NCBI GenBank assembly: GCA_003220955.1
Contig: QHTW01000124.1
Span: 1 to 6,930, forward strand
Direction of reading: 5' to 3'
Source: Gemmatimonadota bacterium
GTDB taxonomy: Bacteria > Gemmatimonadota > Gemmatimonadetes > Gemmatimonadales > GWC2-71-9
Length of the DNA stretch: 6,930 nt
The position numbers and the translations under genes were made by a program. Position 1 is the stretch's first letter; each line of letters opens with the position of its first letter. Shown piece after piece: positions 1-5,550 of the stretch. The notes below the pieces were generated by a model. It was not told the origin of the DNA and did no database searches. It saw only the letters and a program-made list of their open reading frames with translations.

Positions 1-468
1 CATTTTGACGTCCTGAACGGTTCATCATTCGACGTCGATGCGGGAGTGGGCTTGGAACGGTTTCTCGATCCACAGGAACGCATCCAGCTCTGTCCAATCG
101 TGTTCGTCGGCCACAGCGCTGGACCAGACCACACTCCGTATGGCGACTATTCCGAAACAGCCGTCGATGCTGGACTGCGGCTGGGCGACGTCGCAATCCA
201 GTCGACACACGCTCGACTGATTCTTAGCTTGGGTCTCGGCCTTGAACACCAACAGCAGACCTTCAGTCTCCAGGGGGCGGCGTTTTCAAAGGACACGCAC
301 GATTTCGGCGTCTTTGCGGCTGGGGTGAGTGCCGTGTTCGATAACACTTTGACAGTGTCACCGCGTATGTCCGTACCCATTGGCCTCACCAACGGCGAGG
401 CGAAGTTCACTCTAGACTTGGCAATTAGCCTGGGGCACCGATCAGAGCGCCGCGGGGTCCTCCGTTGA
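1..468 (+). CDS. Probable outer-membrane beta-barrel protein, C-terminal part
   Basis: The frame is open from base 1 to a TGA at 466-468, giving about 155 residues with the N-terminus outside the window. GTG at 46 could be an internal start, but the frame continues upstream in the same style, so I treat it as a partial gene. The protein alternates short polar turns with amphipathic strands (for example DAGLRLGDVAIQSTHARLIL, then VFAAGVSAVFDNTLTVSPRM) and has a late strand FTLDLAISLGHR. This is typical of the last strands of small outer-membrane barrels. It ends with a charged tail (SERRGVLR) rather than a terminal aromatic residue, which is slightly odd and might reflect a changed 3' end. It is the gene of the partial cassette ending at attC 495-586. 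No family more specific than an OMP-like barrel is supported. Confidence 0.6.
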   Translation, partial: HFDVLNGSSFDVDAGVGLERFLDPQERIQLCPIVFVGHSAGPDHTPYGDYSETAVDAGLRLGDVAIQSTHARLILSLGLGLEHQQQTFSLQGAAFSKDTHDFGVFAAGVSAVFDNTLTVSPRMSVPIGLTNGEAKFTLDLAISLGHRSERRGVLR

Positions 469-494
469 TTCAAAGCTAGCAATCTCGGGCAGCG

Positions 495-586
495 GCCTAA
501 CACGCGCTTTTGAAGCTGACGGCGCGCGCAGATTGTGGAATGAATCTTTCTTCAGCGCGCCGCAGCTTAAGCGCGATCCGTTAGGC
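495..586 (+). other. attC site 1 (type A, 92 bp)
   Basis: R'' GCCTAAC is at 495-501 and R' GTTAGGC at 580-586. The arm GCGCTT...AAGCTG...CGGCGCGC pairs with GCGCGCCGCAGCTTAAGCGC, leaving extrahelical TTG and A on the left arm. It is 2 bp longer than its relatives because of extra T residues at that bulge. The central segment reads GATTGTGGAATGAATC, like site 8. Cleavage is expected between 580 and 581. Confidence 0.95.
540..584 (+). other. 14-codon mini-ORF within attC 1
   Basis: ATG at 540 opens a frame reading MNLSSARRSLSAIR that closes at the TAG (582-584) inside R'. The same layout occurs in all nine attC sites here, with starts at 540, 2677, 3244, 3789, 4572, 4931, 5464, 5910 and 6517. 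Whether it is translated is unknown. I list this one as the representative. Confidence 0.35.
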
Positions 587-735
587 GCCAGCACACACAT
601 CCAACCAAATGCGCCCCGCTCCTCCCCCATCGAGTCTTTCGTGGAACGTTGCCATACACTCACGCACTTAGCGCGACGCTCTGAACAGCGACGTGCAGCG
701 CGCTTGGGCCACGTGCTCGTATGTAAGTTCCCGGG
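587..735 (+). other. Long leader of the second cassette
   Basis: About 150 bp lie between the attC 1 core and the DUF3592 gene, far more than in the other cassettes (about 10-60 bp). I find no convincing sigma-70 promoter, terminator or RNA gene. A 20-codon frame starting at ATG 609 has no recognisable features. The stretch could hold a cassette promoter that I cannot identify by eye. Confidence 0.3.
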
Positions 736-1305
736 ATGACGCCCTCACTCTGGCTGCCGCGAATTGTTGGTGCAGCATCCATCTCGTTTGGGCTCTATCT
801 CGCTTACGCTCACCACGCGCACCTCCGGGAGGCCAGCGGCGCAGCGTTCTGGCCGTCGGTCCAGGGTACGCTTCTCTATCTCCGCCGCGCCGATTGCCGG
901 CCAGTGAGAGTCAGCTGCAGGATCTGGGCGGCTTACAGCTACCGGGTGCCGCGTTCGAGCGCCACGCTGCCAAACGCCAGCGATACGAGTGAAACGCATA
1001 CTGGCACTCGAATCACCTTTGCTGATGAGGAACTGCTCTACGGGGATTGGGAACCGATCCACCGCACATACCATCCCGGTGGGGTCGTCCAAGTGTTCTA
1101 TAATCCCCAAGCACCGCAGGCCGCAGTCTTGGAGCGGAGAGTACCGTTCGGTCGGCCTACACCGTGGCTCATTTGGGGCTGCCTCGGGTTCGGTGCGCTG
1201 ATGTTCGCGCTCAGCTTCTTGCCAGGGGCGGCAACGTGGCCGGCTGGCGGGCGTAAGAAGCGTCCCATCACGGCGACTACGGGGCGTCCATCGCGTGACA
1301 TGTGA
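736..1305 (+). CDS. DUF3592-type membrane protein, 3' end altered by IS insertion
   Basis: 189 residues. There is a hydrophobic helix at about 6-25, a beta-rich domain at about 38-133 and a second helix at about 143-163. The domain carries the DUF3592 pattern: a tryptophan/valine strand opening (WPSVQGTLLY), a YSYRV strand and a closing HPGGVVQVFYNPQAPQAAVLE-like stretch. Members are envelope proteins of unknown function, usually with this helix-domain-helix layout. ATG 736 is the first start after an in-frame TAA (724-726), and no clear Shine-Dalgarno precedes it. The cassette leader from 581 is unusually long (155 nt). The TGA stop at 1303-1305 is the first trinucleotide of the IS left end. 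Removing the IS and one CATG copy lets the frame continue 14 codons (LAPNMRLKLAARVD) into attC 2, stopping at TAA 2671-2673. Both helices and the domain are upstream of the break, so function may be retained. Confidence 0.75.
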   Translation: MTPSLWLPRIVGAASISFGLYLAYAHHAHLREASGAAFWPSVQGTLLYLRRADCRPVRVSCRIWAAYSYRVPRSSATLPNASDTSETHTGTRITFADEELLYGDWEPIHRTYHPGGVVQVFYNPQAPQAAVLERRVPFGRPTPWLIWGCLGFGALMFALSFLPGAATWPAGGRKKRPITATTGRPSRDM

Positions 1306-1310
1306 ACAGT

Positions 1311-2542
1311 TCAGATGATAGGTGACACTTTGTTATCAGCTGATTGGTAACACATGCCCTTGTGATTCCCACCCTCTCGGCGAGCTGCTCTGCCGAGGTG
1401 ATCCACGATCCTGCCCGTCGTTTCATGTAAGCGACCCAGCCAGACCGGTCCGAAGTAGACCTCCCAGAGTCCGTCATCGATTTCTTCGAAGCCGACATCG
1501 AGCTCCGCCAGCACGTGACTCACATTGACCCAGCGGCTGCCCCACCGCACCCCGCCGTTGCGACTCACCCGCCGCACTTCATAATGCCCCGGGTAGCCGA
1601 TCGGCAAGAGCGAGCTGGGATAGGGCCGCGGCGAAGCGTCGTACAGGCTTGCGGGCAGCCGCTGGCCGAGCGCTTCGTGTGGTCGCTCCGTGTTGTAGCG
1701 CGCGCGAAACCAATCAAAGCGTCGCTGCTGGGCGGCGAGCGAGCGGCGTGGCGGCCGCGCGGTCTCGGCCTTGAGGGTCTTGTGCATCCGCTCGTGGCGG
1801 CCGTTTTGCTCGGGGTGCGCGGGCTCGATGAGCTCGGGCTGAATCCCCAGCCGGATCCACCACACCGAGAGCATCGAGAGCCGACCCAAGGCACAAGAGG
1901 CAAACGGCGCGCCGTTATCCGTGCGAATCCGCTCGGGCAGGCCGTAGCGGCGAAAGAGCCGCTGGAATACGGGCCAACTCGCGTCGATCGTCGGCGCGAG
2001 CAGCCCCCGGCAGCCGAGCAAAAAGCGCGTGGCCGCATCCTGGATCGTCAGCGGGTAGCAATAGATCCCATTGCCGGTCCGGAATTGCCCTTTGAAATCG
2101 GCGCTCCAGATCGCGTTGGGCTGATCGAGTGGCGTGTCGGGTCGGCCGGCGTGAAAGCGGCGACGCGAAGGACGGCGGCGCCCCGTGCGGCCGTGGCGTT
2201 CGAGGATGCGATGCACGGTGGCGACCGTGGGCACCAGCTCGCTCGGGACGCGCTTGGCAAGCAACCAGCGAACTTGCGTGCGCCCCACCGAAAGCGCCGC
2301 TGCAGCGTCAAGATCTGCTGCACGATCGGACCAGGCGTCGCATGCGGGCAGCTATACGGCCGATGCGAGCGATCGACGAGGCCAGCCGGTCCTGCTTTCT
2401 CGTAGTGCTCGAGCCATTTGTAGCCGGTCTTGCGGCTCACCTGATAGCGGCGACAGACCTCGGCGATCGACCAGCCTGGCCGGTGCACATCCTGCACAAA
2501 CCGCAGTCGCACATCCATGAGTGACCTCTCTCGCCACGGCAT
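1311..2542 (-). pseudogene. IS481-family transposase, frameshifted
   Basis: A DDE transposase read on the - strand from ATG 2542, preceded by GGGAGG, to a stop at 1311-1313; about 410 residues if intact. The first frame encodes an N-terminal helix-turn-helix (SIAEVCRRYQVSRKTGYKWL, about residues 25-45) and runs through RWGARK. The family motif then continues in another frame as VRWLLAKRVP, so one base is missing near 2272-2273. The second frame (325 codons if read from GTG 2288) carries the rve/integrase core. Its catalytic acids are D64 (WSADFKG), D124 (RTDNG) and E166 (NGRHERMHKTLK), followed by the usual C-terminal region. IS481 transposases are normally a single ORF, and no slippery heptamer is visible at the break. 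I therefore call it a disabling deletion rather than programmed frameshifting, although a sequencing error is possible. Confidence 0.8.
1316..1353 (+). repeat. Left subterminal inverted repeat of IS copy 1, doubled motif
   Basis: TGATAGGTGACAC (1316-1328) is followed by TGATTGGTAACAC (1341-1353), two direct copies 25 bp apart. The segment is repeated in inverse orientation at 2574-2611. The doubled motif is a likely transposase-binding site. Confidence 0.8.
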
Positions 2543-2573
2543 GGCACCTCCCGGTGGAGGTGCCTACGTTAGA

Positions 2574-2611
2574 GTGTCACCCATCAGCTGATAACAACGT
2601 GTTACCTATCA
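2574..2611 (-). repeat. Right subterminal inverted repeat of IS copy 1, doubled motif
   Basis: Read on the - strand this is TGATAGGTAACAC (2611-2599) then TGATGGGTGACAC (2586-2574), with the same 25-bp spacing as the left end. It matches the left repeat at most positions, including the TTGTTATCAGC spacer. Confidence 0.8.
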
Positions 2612-2633
2612 GGTGCGAATGTACCATGCTGGC

Positions 2634-2723
2634 GCCTAACATGCGCTTGAAGCTGGCGGCGCGCGTAGATTAAGGAATGAATCCTTCTTCAGCGCGCCGC
2701 AGCTTAAGCGCCATCCGTTAGGC
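2634..2723 (+). other. attC site 2 (type A, 90 bp)
   Basis: R'' is at 2634-2640 and R' at 2717-2723. The stem GCGCTT(G)AAGCTG(G)CGGCGCGC pairs with GCGCGCCGCAGCTTAAGCGC; the bracketed G residues are extrahelical. The right arm has GCC instead of GCG near 2709-2711. This site belongs to the DUF3592 cassette and lies 9 bp beyond the IS end. Its mini-ORF starts at ATG 2677 and reads MNPSSARRSLSAIR. Confidence 0.95.
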
Positions 2724-2749
2724 GGCGGCGAAAATAGGAGCGCGACCCC

Positions 2750-3163
2750 TTGCCCATGTTGCCGCTCATTCCTAGAGGTAGCATTGATCGGTTGGCGGAC
2801 GTTCCCATTCGCTGGCTTGTGTTGGGCTTGCTGACGCTCGGGATCTGGATTTTTGTCAAGGCAAGGACATACCGGAATGACGCGGACCTGCGCACCGAGG
2901 GCGAGACGCTGCGTATCGCGGTGGGCGAGGAACTCGAGCTCACATTCCAGACCAGACCATCGGACCCCGGCGAGTATGAGAGTCCGCCGAGCATTTCGTC
3001 GTCATCGCTCCAGTTCCTCGACGTGACGGCCTTCAGGCCTGCGCCGCAGGCGGGGCTTGCACAACGCTTCCGGTTCAAGGGCGCAATCCCCGGCCGGGCA
3101 ATTGTCGTTATCCATCACACAGGCAAGAGTCCCGTGATTCGCGATACGGTGAACGTACACTGA
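2750..3163 (+). CDS. Membrane-anchored protein with extracytoplasmic beta domain, function unknown
   Basis: 137 residues from TTG 2750, or 135 from ATG 2756. AGGAG at 2736-2740 is 9 nt from the TTG and 15 nt from the ATG, which favours the TTG. A single hydrophobic helix at about 20-37 (IRWLVLGLLTLGIWIFV) is followed by basic residues and a roughly 85-residue beta-rich domain. The domain pattern is GETLRIAVGEELELTF, a serine-rich turn, QRFRFKGAIPGRAIVVIHH, then a final V-V strand. The alternation and the G-E-x-L...F-x-G...V-x-V layout recall Ig-like or chagasin-type (peptidase inhibitor I42) sandwiches, but the NPTTGY and RPW loops of true chagasins are absent, so I do not assign that activity. 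It is the only gene of cassette 2718-3284, ending 25 bp before attC 3. Confidence 0.65.
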   Translation: MPMLPLIPRGSIDRLADVPIRWLVLGLLTLGIWIFVKARTYRNDADLRTEGETLRIAVGEELELTFQTRPSDPGEYESPPSISSSSLQFLDVTAFRPAPQAGLAQRFRFKGAIPGRAIVVIHHTGKSPVIRDTVNVH

Positions 3164-3188
3164 CGGAGGGCGCGGCTTTGTCGCCGCC

Positions 3189-3290
3189 GCCTAACACGCG
3201 CCTGAAGCTGGCGGCGCCACGGCTCTGAGGTAATCATTGGTTTGTGAACGTTCTTAATTGGCGCCGCAGCTTAGGCGCACTACGTTAGGC
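3189..3290 (+). other. attC site 3 (type B, 102 bp)
   Basis: R'' is at 3189-3195 and R' at 3284-3290. The stem GCGCCT(G)AAGCTG(G)CGGCGCC pairs with GGCGCCGCAGCTTAGGCGC. Compared with type A, the paired bases change together (CTT/AAG to CCT/AGG). The central segment is longer and unrelated except for a TTTGTGAACG motif shared with site 4. The mini-ORF from GTG 3244 reads VNVLNWRRSLGALR. Confidence 0.93.
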
Positions 3291-3344
3291 GGCGGCAAAT
3301 TGGCCACTCACTGCGCTCTAGCTAGGACGTTGCCGACGTCGTTT

Positions 3345-3716
3345 TTGGCGAGGCGTTCTGGCTTGGCCGCAGCAGCTCTGTGTTTGACTGCCATGCTTTC
3401 GGGTGCGTGCGCTAGCACACACGTTCCCGTCTTCGTGGCACCTTCCAGTGAAACCATCGAGGCCCGCACCGAAATGACGTTTAGTGGCGACGGACATGAG
3501 ATTTATGTTCTCAACCACTCAACCGTGCCCATCGTCGTGACGGGTCTGAGCTTGTACGATTGCGAAAACATCAAGAACAGGTGTGACGTCCAACGCCTCC
3601 AAGTGCACGTGCAGCCGCGCCAACGCGTGGTCTTAGCGATAGTCCGGCCAAACGATAAGAGTCGGCCGTCGTCATTCCAATTCAGGTACTCTTGGGAACC
3701 CGCTCGAGAGCGATAG
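3345..3716 (+). CDS. Probable lipoprotein with small Ig-like domain
   Basis: 123 residues from TTG 3345 give a classic lipoprotein-type signal peptide: basic MARRSG, hydrophobic LAAAALCLTAML, then SGAC with Cys22 as the lipidation candidate. The -3 residue is Ser rather than Leu, so lipidation is likely but not certain. TTG 3330, just after AGGA at 3324-3327, is an alternative start adding five residues. The mature part is about 100 residues of short beta strands (EARTEMTFSGDGHEIYVLNH, VPIVVTGLSLYDC, LQVHVQPRQRVVLAIV, FQFRYSW) with two cysteines (YDCENIKNRC) that could form a disulfide. I recall similar proteins from environmental Gemmatimonadota genomes but know no function. It is the only gene of cassette 3285-3829 and stops 17 bp before attC 4. 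Confidence 0.65.
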   Translation: MARRSGLAAAALCLTAMLSGACASTHVPVFVAPSSETIEARTEMTFSGDGHEIYVLNHSTVPIVVTGLSLYDCENIKNRCDVQRLQVHVQPRQRVVLAIVRPNDKSRPSSFQFRYSWEPARER

Positions 3717-3733
3717 GCTGTGGCCGAGCCGCC

Positions 3734-3835
3734 GCCTAACACGCGCCTGAAGCTGTCGGCGCCCGTCATCTGTGGTACAATTACGTTTGTGAACGTGAAG
3801 GCTTGGCGCCGCAGCTTAGGCGCACCCCGTTAGGC
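3734..3835 (+). other. attC site 4 (type B, 102 bp)
   Basis: R'' is at 3734-3740 and R' at 3829-3835. The stem GCGCCT(G)AAGCTG(T)CGGCGCC pairs with GGCGCCGCAGCTTAGGCGC. The arms match site 3 while the central segment differs almost completely apart from TTTGTGAACG. The mini-ORF from GTG 3789 reads VNVKAWRRSLGAPR. Confidence 0.93.
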
Positions 3836-3841
3836 GGCGGC

Positions 3842-4513
3842 ATGCGGTTGGTTAGCGCGGTGTTACTCGTCTTCGCTTCTCTAAGCTCAGTTGCCGCGAC
3901 AATAGTGCACGGTCAAACGGTCACGGCCGACCGGGGCAGCGTCTGCCTTCGACGCTCCCCCAATTCTCCCTGCCAACTCCTCACCCACACGGGACTCGAT
4001 CGGGAGCCTGATCTCTCTGCAGATGGTAAGGAGGTCGTCTTTGTCCGCGGCACTCCCCATGACTCCGTCGAAGGTCCCACAGGGCCGGAGGAGGCGACGG
4101 AGCTTTGGATAGTCGATGTGGCAACAGGCGAGACGCGTCGCCTGCTACGTGGCGGCGCGCTAACGAACTCCAACGGTGTGCCGGTGGCCCACTTCACATC
4201 GCCACAATTCTCTCCGACAGGTCGGATCTACATCCTCAGCATGGCCGCGGTCGTGTCAGACGTGGTTTATTCGCTCGACCCGACAACAGGGACCGCTCAG
4301 CAGGTTTGCGCTGGGAATTCGCTACGCGTTGTGAAGCGAGGCTCCTATGCCGGGGCCCTTCTGGTCGAACAGCATCGGTATTTCGTGGGTGGTGGATCGT
4401 ACGATTGGGTCTATCTCATCGGTCCAGACGGGAAGGAGATCGGGACGCTCGGCGATCAATCCGAGCCGGGATTCGCGAATCGACTCGCGGAGGTCCTGGG
4501 CGCCGATCCATGA
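3842..4513 (+). CDS. Secreted TolB/PD40-like beta-propeller protein
   Basis: 223 residues from ATG 3842. The start is chosen because a Sec signal peptide follows at once (MRLVSAVLLVFASLSSVAAT, cleavage near HGQ-T at about 24-26) and because any earlier start would lie inside attC 4. The mature protein has propeller-blade motifs: LDREPDLSADGKEVVFVRG (52-70, the PD40/TolB pattern), ELWIVDVATGETRRLLRG (88-105), SPQFSPTGRIYILS (120-133), VVYSLDPTTGTAQQV (141-155) and VYLIGPDGKEIGTLG (190-204). That is about four blades, fewer than the six or seven of a closed propeller, so it may be a partial or oligomeric propeller. A periplasmic binding role is inferred only from the fold. Start and cassette end nearly coincide: ATG begins 12 nt after the cleavage point, with no Shine-Dalgarno. 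The TGA stop is 7 bp before attC 5. This is the only gene of cassette 3830-4612. Confidence 0.75.
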   Translation: MRLVSAVLLVFASLSSVAATIVHGQTVTADRGSVCLRRSPNSPCQLLTHTGLDREPDLSADGKEVVFVRGTPHDSVEGPTGPEEATELWIVDVATGETRRLLRGGALTNSNGVPVAHFTSPQFSPTGRIYILSMAAVVSDVVYSLDPTTGTAQQVCAGNSLRVVKRGSYAGALLVEQHRYFVGGGSYDWVYLIGPDGKEIGTLGDQSEPGFANRLAEVLGADP

Positions 4514-4520
4514 TGCCGCC

Positions 4521-4618
4521 GCCTAACACGCGGCTGGAGCTGGCGCCGCCCGTCGTCGTAGAATTGCAGTTGTGAAAACCACAGCACGGCGGCGCAGCTC
4601 AGCCGCACCCCGTTAGGC
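4521..4618 (+). other. attC site 5 (divergent type B, 98 bp)
   Basis: R'' is at 4521-4527 and R' at 4612-4618. The stem GCGGCT(G)GAGCTG(G)CGCCGCC pairs with GGCGGCGCAGCTCAGCCGC. Several paired positions differ from sites 3 and 4, with compensating changes on the other arm. The central segment is unique. The mini-ORF from GTG 4572 reads VKTTARRRSSAAPR. Confidence 0.92.
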
Positions 4619-4633
4619 GGCGGATACCCAACG

Positions 4634-4870
4634 ATGAACGGCACGCCACCACAGTCCGGCTACTTTCGCAAACTCGCGATCTTGCTGCTGCGGATAATTG
4701 CGATCGGTTACGCGATTCAGGGCTTGTGCCTGCTGTTCAGCGTCGTTGGGTGGTGGTCTGAGACGTGGGAAAGTTGGTTCCGGCCGGTGCTCTATCTTGT
4801 CACCGCTGCGGCTCTCTGGGTGTTCACTCCGCGCATTGCACGGCTCGCAGCTCGAGGGCTGGACGAGTAG
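4634..4870 (+). CDS. Small two-helix membrane protein, unknown function
   Basis: 78 residues from ATG 4634, the first start in cassette 4613-4971 and 21 nt after the cleavage point. Only GGCGGCGGA precedes it as a possible weak ribosome site. Hydrophobic segments are at about 14-39 (LAILLLRIIAIGYAIQGLCL...) and 50-66 (PVLYLVTAAALWVF), with a tryptophan-rich loop between (WWSETWESWF) and a basic C-terminal tail. The short basic segment FRKLA before helix 1 and RIARLAARG after helix 2 suggest both ends are cytoplasmic. I recognise no family. The stop TAG lies 17 bp before attC 6. Confidence 0.65.
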   Translation: MNGTPPQSGYFRKLAILLLRIIAIGYAIQGLCLLFSVVGWWSETWESWFRPVLYLVTAAALWVFTPRIARLAARGLDE

Positions 4871-4887
4871 CGATCACTGATGCCGCC

Positions 4888-4977
4888 GCCTAACAAGCGC
4901 TTGGAGCTGTCGGCGCGCGTAGATTAAGGAATGAATCTTTCTTTAGCGCGCCGCAGCTTAAGCGCGATCCGTTAGGC
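4888..4977 (+). other. attC site 6 (type A, 90 bp)
   Basis: R'' is at 4888-4894 and R' at 4971-4977. The stem GCGCTT(G)GAGCTG(T)CGGCGCGC has a G-T wobble and an extrahelical T where most type A sites have G, as in type B site 4. The mini-ORF from ATG 4931 reads MNLSLARRSLSAIR. Confidence 0.95.
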
Positions 4978-5014
4978 GGCCTGCGCCGCTACTCCACACC
5001 TTCGGTTGAGACTC

Positions 5015-5020
5015 GAGGAG
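5015..5020 (+). promoter_or_regulatory. Ribosome binding site GAGGAG
   Basis: GAGGAG ends 9 nt before ATG 5030. It decides the start of the NTF2-like gene over the in-frame TTG codons at 5006 and 5024. It is one of three good Shine-Dalgarno sequences in the array, with AGGAG at 2736-2740 and GAGGA before 5551. Confidence 0.7.
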
Positions 5021-5029
5021 ACCTTGCCC

Positions 5030-5413
5030 ATGGCCGGACCGAGCGATACCGTCGACCACCTCACCGAGGCGATCAATCGAGGTGATCTCGAGGCTGCGCT
5101 GGCGCTCTACGAACCGAACGCAGTTCTGGTGGTTCAGCCCGGCCACCTGGCTTGTGGGGCCACCCAGCTCCGCGAGGCGCTCGCCAGGTTTATCGCGCTC
5201 GAGCCCACGCTCCGGTCTGAAGCGCAGGAGGTCATCGGGGCAGGCGACCTTGCTCTCTACGCGGGCCGCTGGACCCTGCGGGGCATAGATCCGGCCGGTC
5301 ACACCGTCGTCATGGGTGGCGAATCCTCTGACATCCTCCGCCAACAGCGTGACGGGCGCTGGCTCATCGCACTCGATAATCCGTGGGGCGCCAAGATTCT
5401 GCCGTCGCGCTGA
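5030..5413 (+). CDS. NTF2-like / SnoaL-like (DUF4440-type) protein
   Basis: 127 residues from ATG 5030. The layout matches the cone-shaped NTF2 superfamily. The N-terminal helix DTVDHLTEAINRGDLEAALALYEPNAVLVV (6-35) is the characteristic 'A-I-x-x-G-D-x-E-A-x-x-x-L-Y-x-x-D/N-A' opening. A second helix follows (TQLREALARFIAL, 45-57), then antiparallel strands (EAQEVIGAGDLALYAGRWTL, TVVMGGESSDILRQQRDGRWLIALDNPWG). Length and ending (DGRW-L-I-x-D-N-x-W) fit the DUF4440/SgcJ-EcaC type group. Members include isomerases, hydrolases and ligand-binding proteins, and the substrate cannot be read from sequence. There is no signal peptide, so it is probably cytoplasmic, the exception in this array. It is the only gene of cassette 4972-5504 and stops 7 bp before attC 7. 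Confidence 0.85.
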   Translation: MAGPSDTVDHLTEAINRGDLEAALALYEPNAVLVVQPGHLACGATQLREALARFIALEPTLRSEAQEVIGAGDLALYAGRWTLRGIDPAGHTVVMGGESSDILRQQRDGRWLIALDNPWGAKILPSR

Positions 5414-5420
5414 GCAGGCC

Positions 5421-5510
5421 GCCTAACAAGCGCTTGAAGCTGGCGGCGCGCGTAGATTAAGGAGTGAATTGTTCTTCAGCGCGCCGCAGCTTAAGCGCGA
5501 TCCGTTAGGC
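5421..5510 (+). other. attC site 7 (type A, 90 bp)
   Basis: R'' is at 5421-5427 and R' at 5504-5510. The stem GCGCTT(G)AAGCTG(G)CGGCGCGC pairs with GCGCGCCGCAGCTTAAGCGC. The central segment has GGAGTGAATTG where relatives have GGAATGAATCT, which turns the mini-ORF start into GTG 5464 (VNCSSARRSLSAIR). Confidence 0.95.
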
Positions 5511-5550
5511 GGCTCCAGTTTGGCTTCAGTCTTAGTGCGAGGACCCTCAA

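Larger units (their letters stand above)
1303..2624 (-). mobile_element. IS481-family insertion sequence (copy 1)
   Basis: The element is about 1322 bp, with one transposase on the - strand. Its left end (TGAACAGTTCAGATGATAGG, from 1303) is identical for 37 bp to a second copy at 6842, which places the outer boundary. The right end on the opposite strand reads GTACATTCGCACCTGATAGG. Flanking CATG at 1299-1302 and 2625-2628 is a candidate 4-bp target duplication. IS481-family elements often duplicate short palindromic targets. The unambiguous inverted repeats span 1316-1353 and 2574-2611. The element sits between the DUF3592 gene and attC 2, inside cassette 581-2717, which would be about 811 bp without it. 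Confidence 0.85.

Noticed and set aside
609..671. 20-codon frame in the leader of the second cassette
   Set aside because: No ribosome site, no recognisable motif, proline-rich chance composition.
1515..2405. 296-codon + strand open frame
   Set aside because: It is exactly antisense to the transposase, has arginine/proline/alanine-rich composition without domain features, and exists because the - strand gene is G+C-rich.
2750..3163. Chagasin-type cysteine peptidase inhibitor
   Set aside because: The strand layout is suggestive, but the diagnostic NPTTGY and RPW loop motifs are missing.
3299..3327. TTGGCC - 17 bp - TAGGAC as a cassette promoter
   Set aside because: The -10 match is only half of the consensus, and such matches are common by chance.
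3258..3344. Upstream extension of the lipoprotein gene to GTG 3258 inside attC 3
   Set aside because: It would translate the recombination site and cross the cleavage point. The signal peptide begins naturally at 3345 (or 3330).
3803..3841. Start of the propeller gene inside attC 4 at 3803
   Set aside because: It places 13 attC-encoded residues before a perfect signal peptide. ATG 3842 is the better start.
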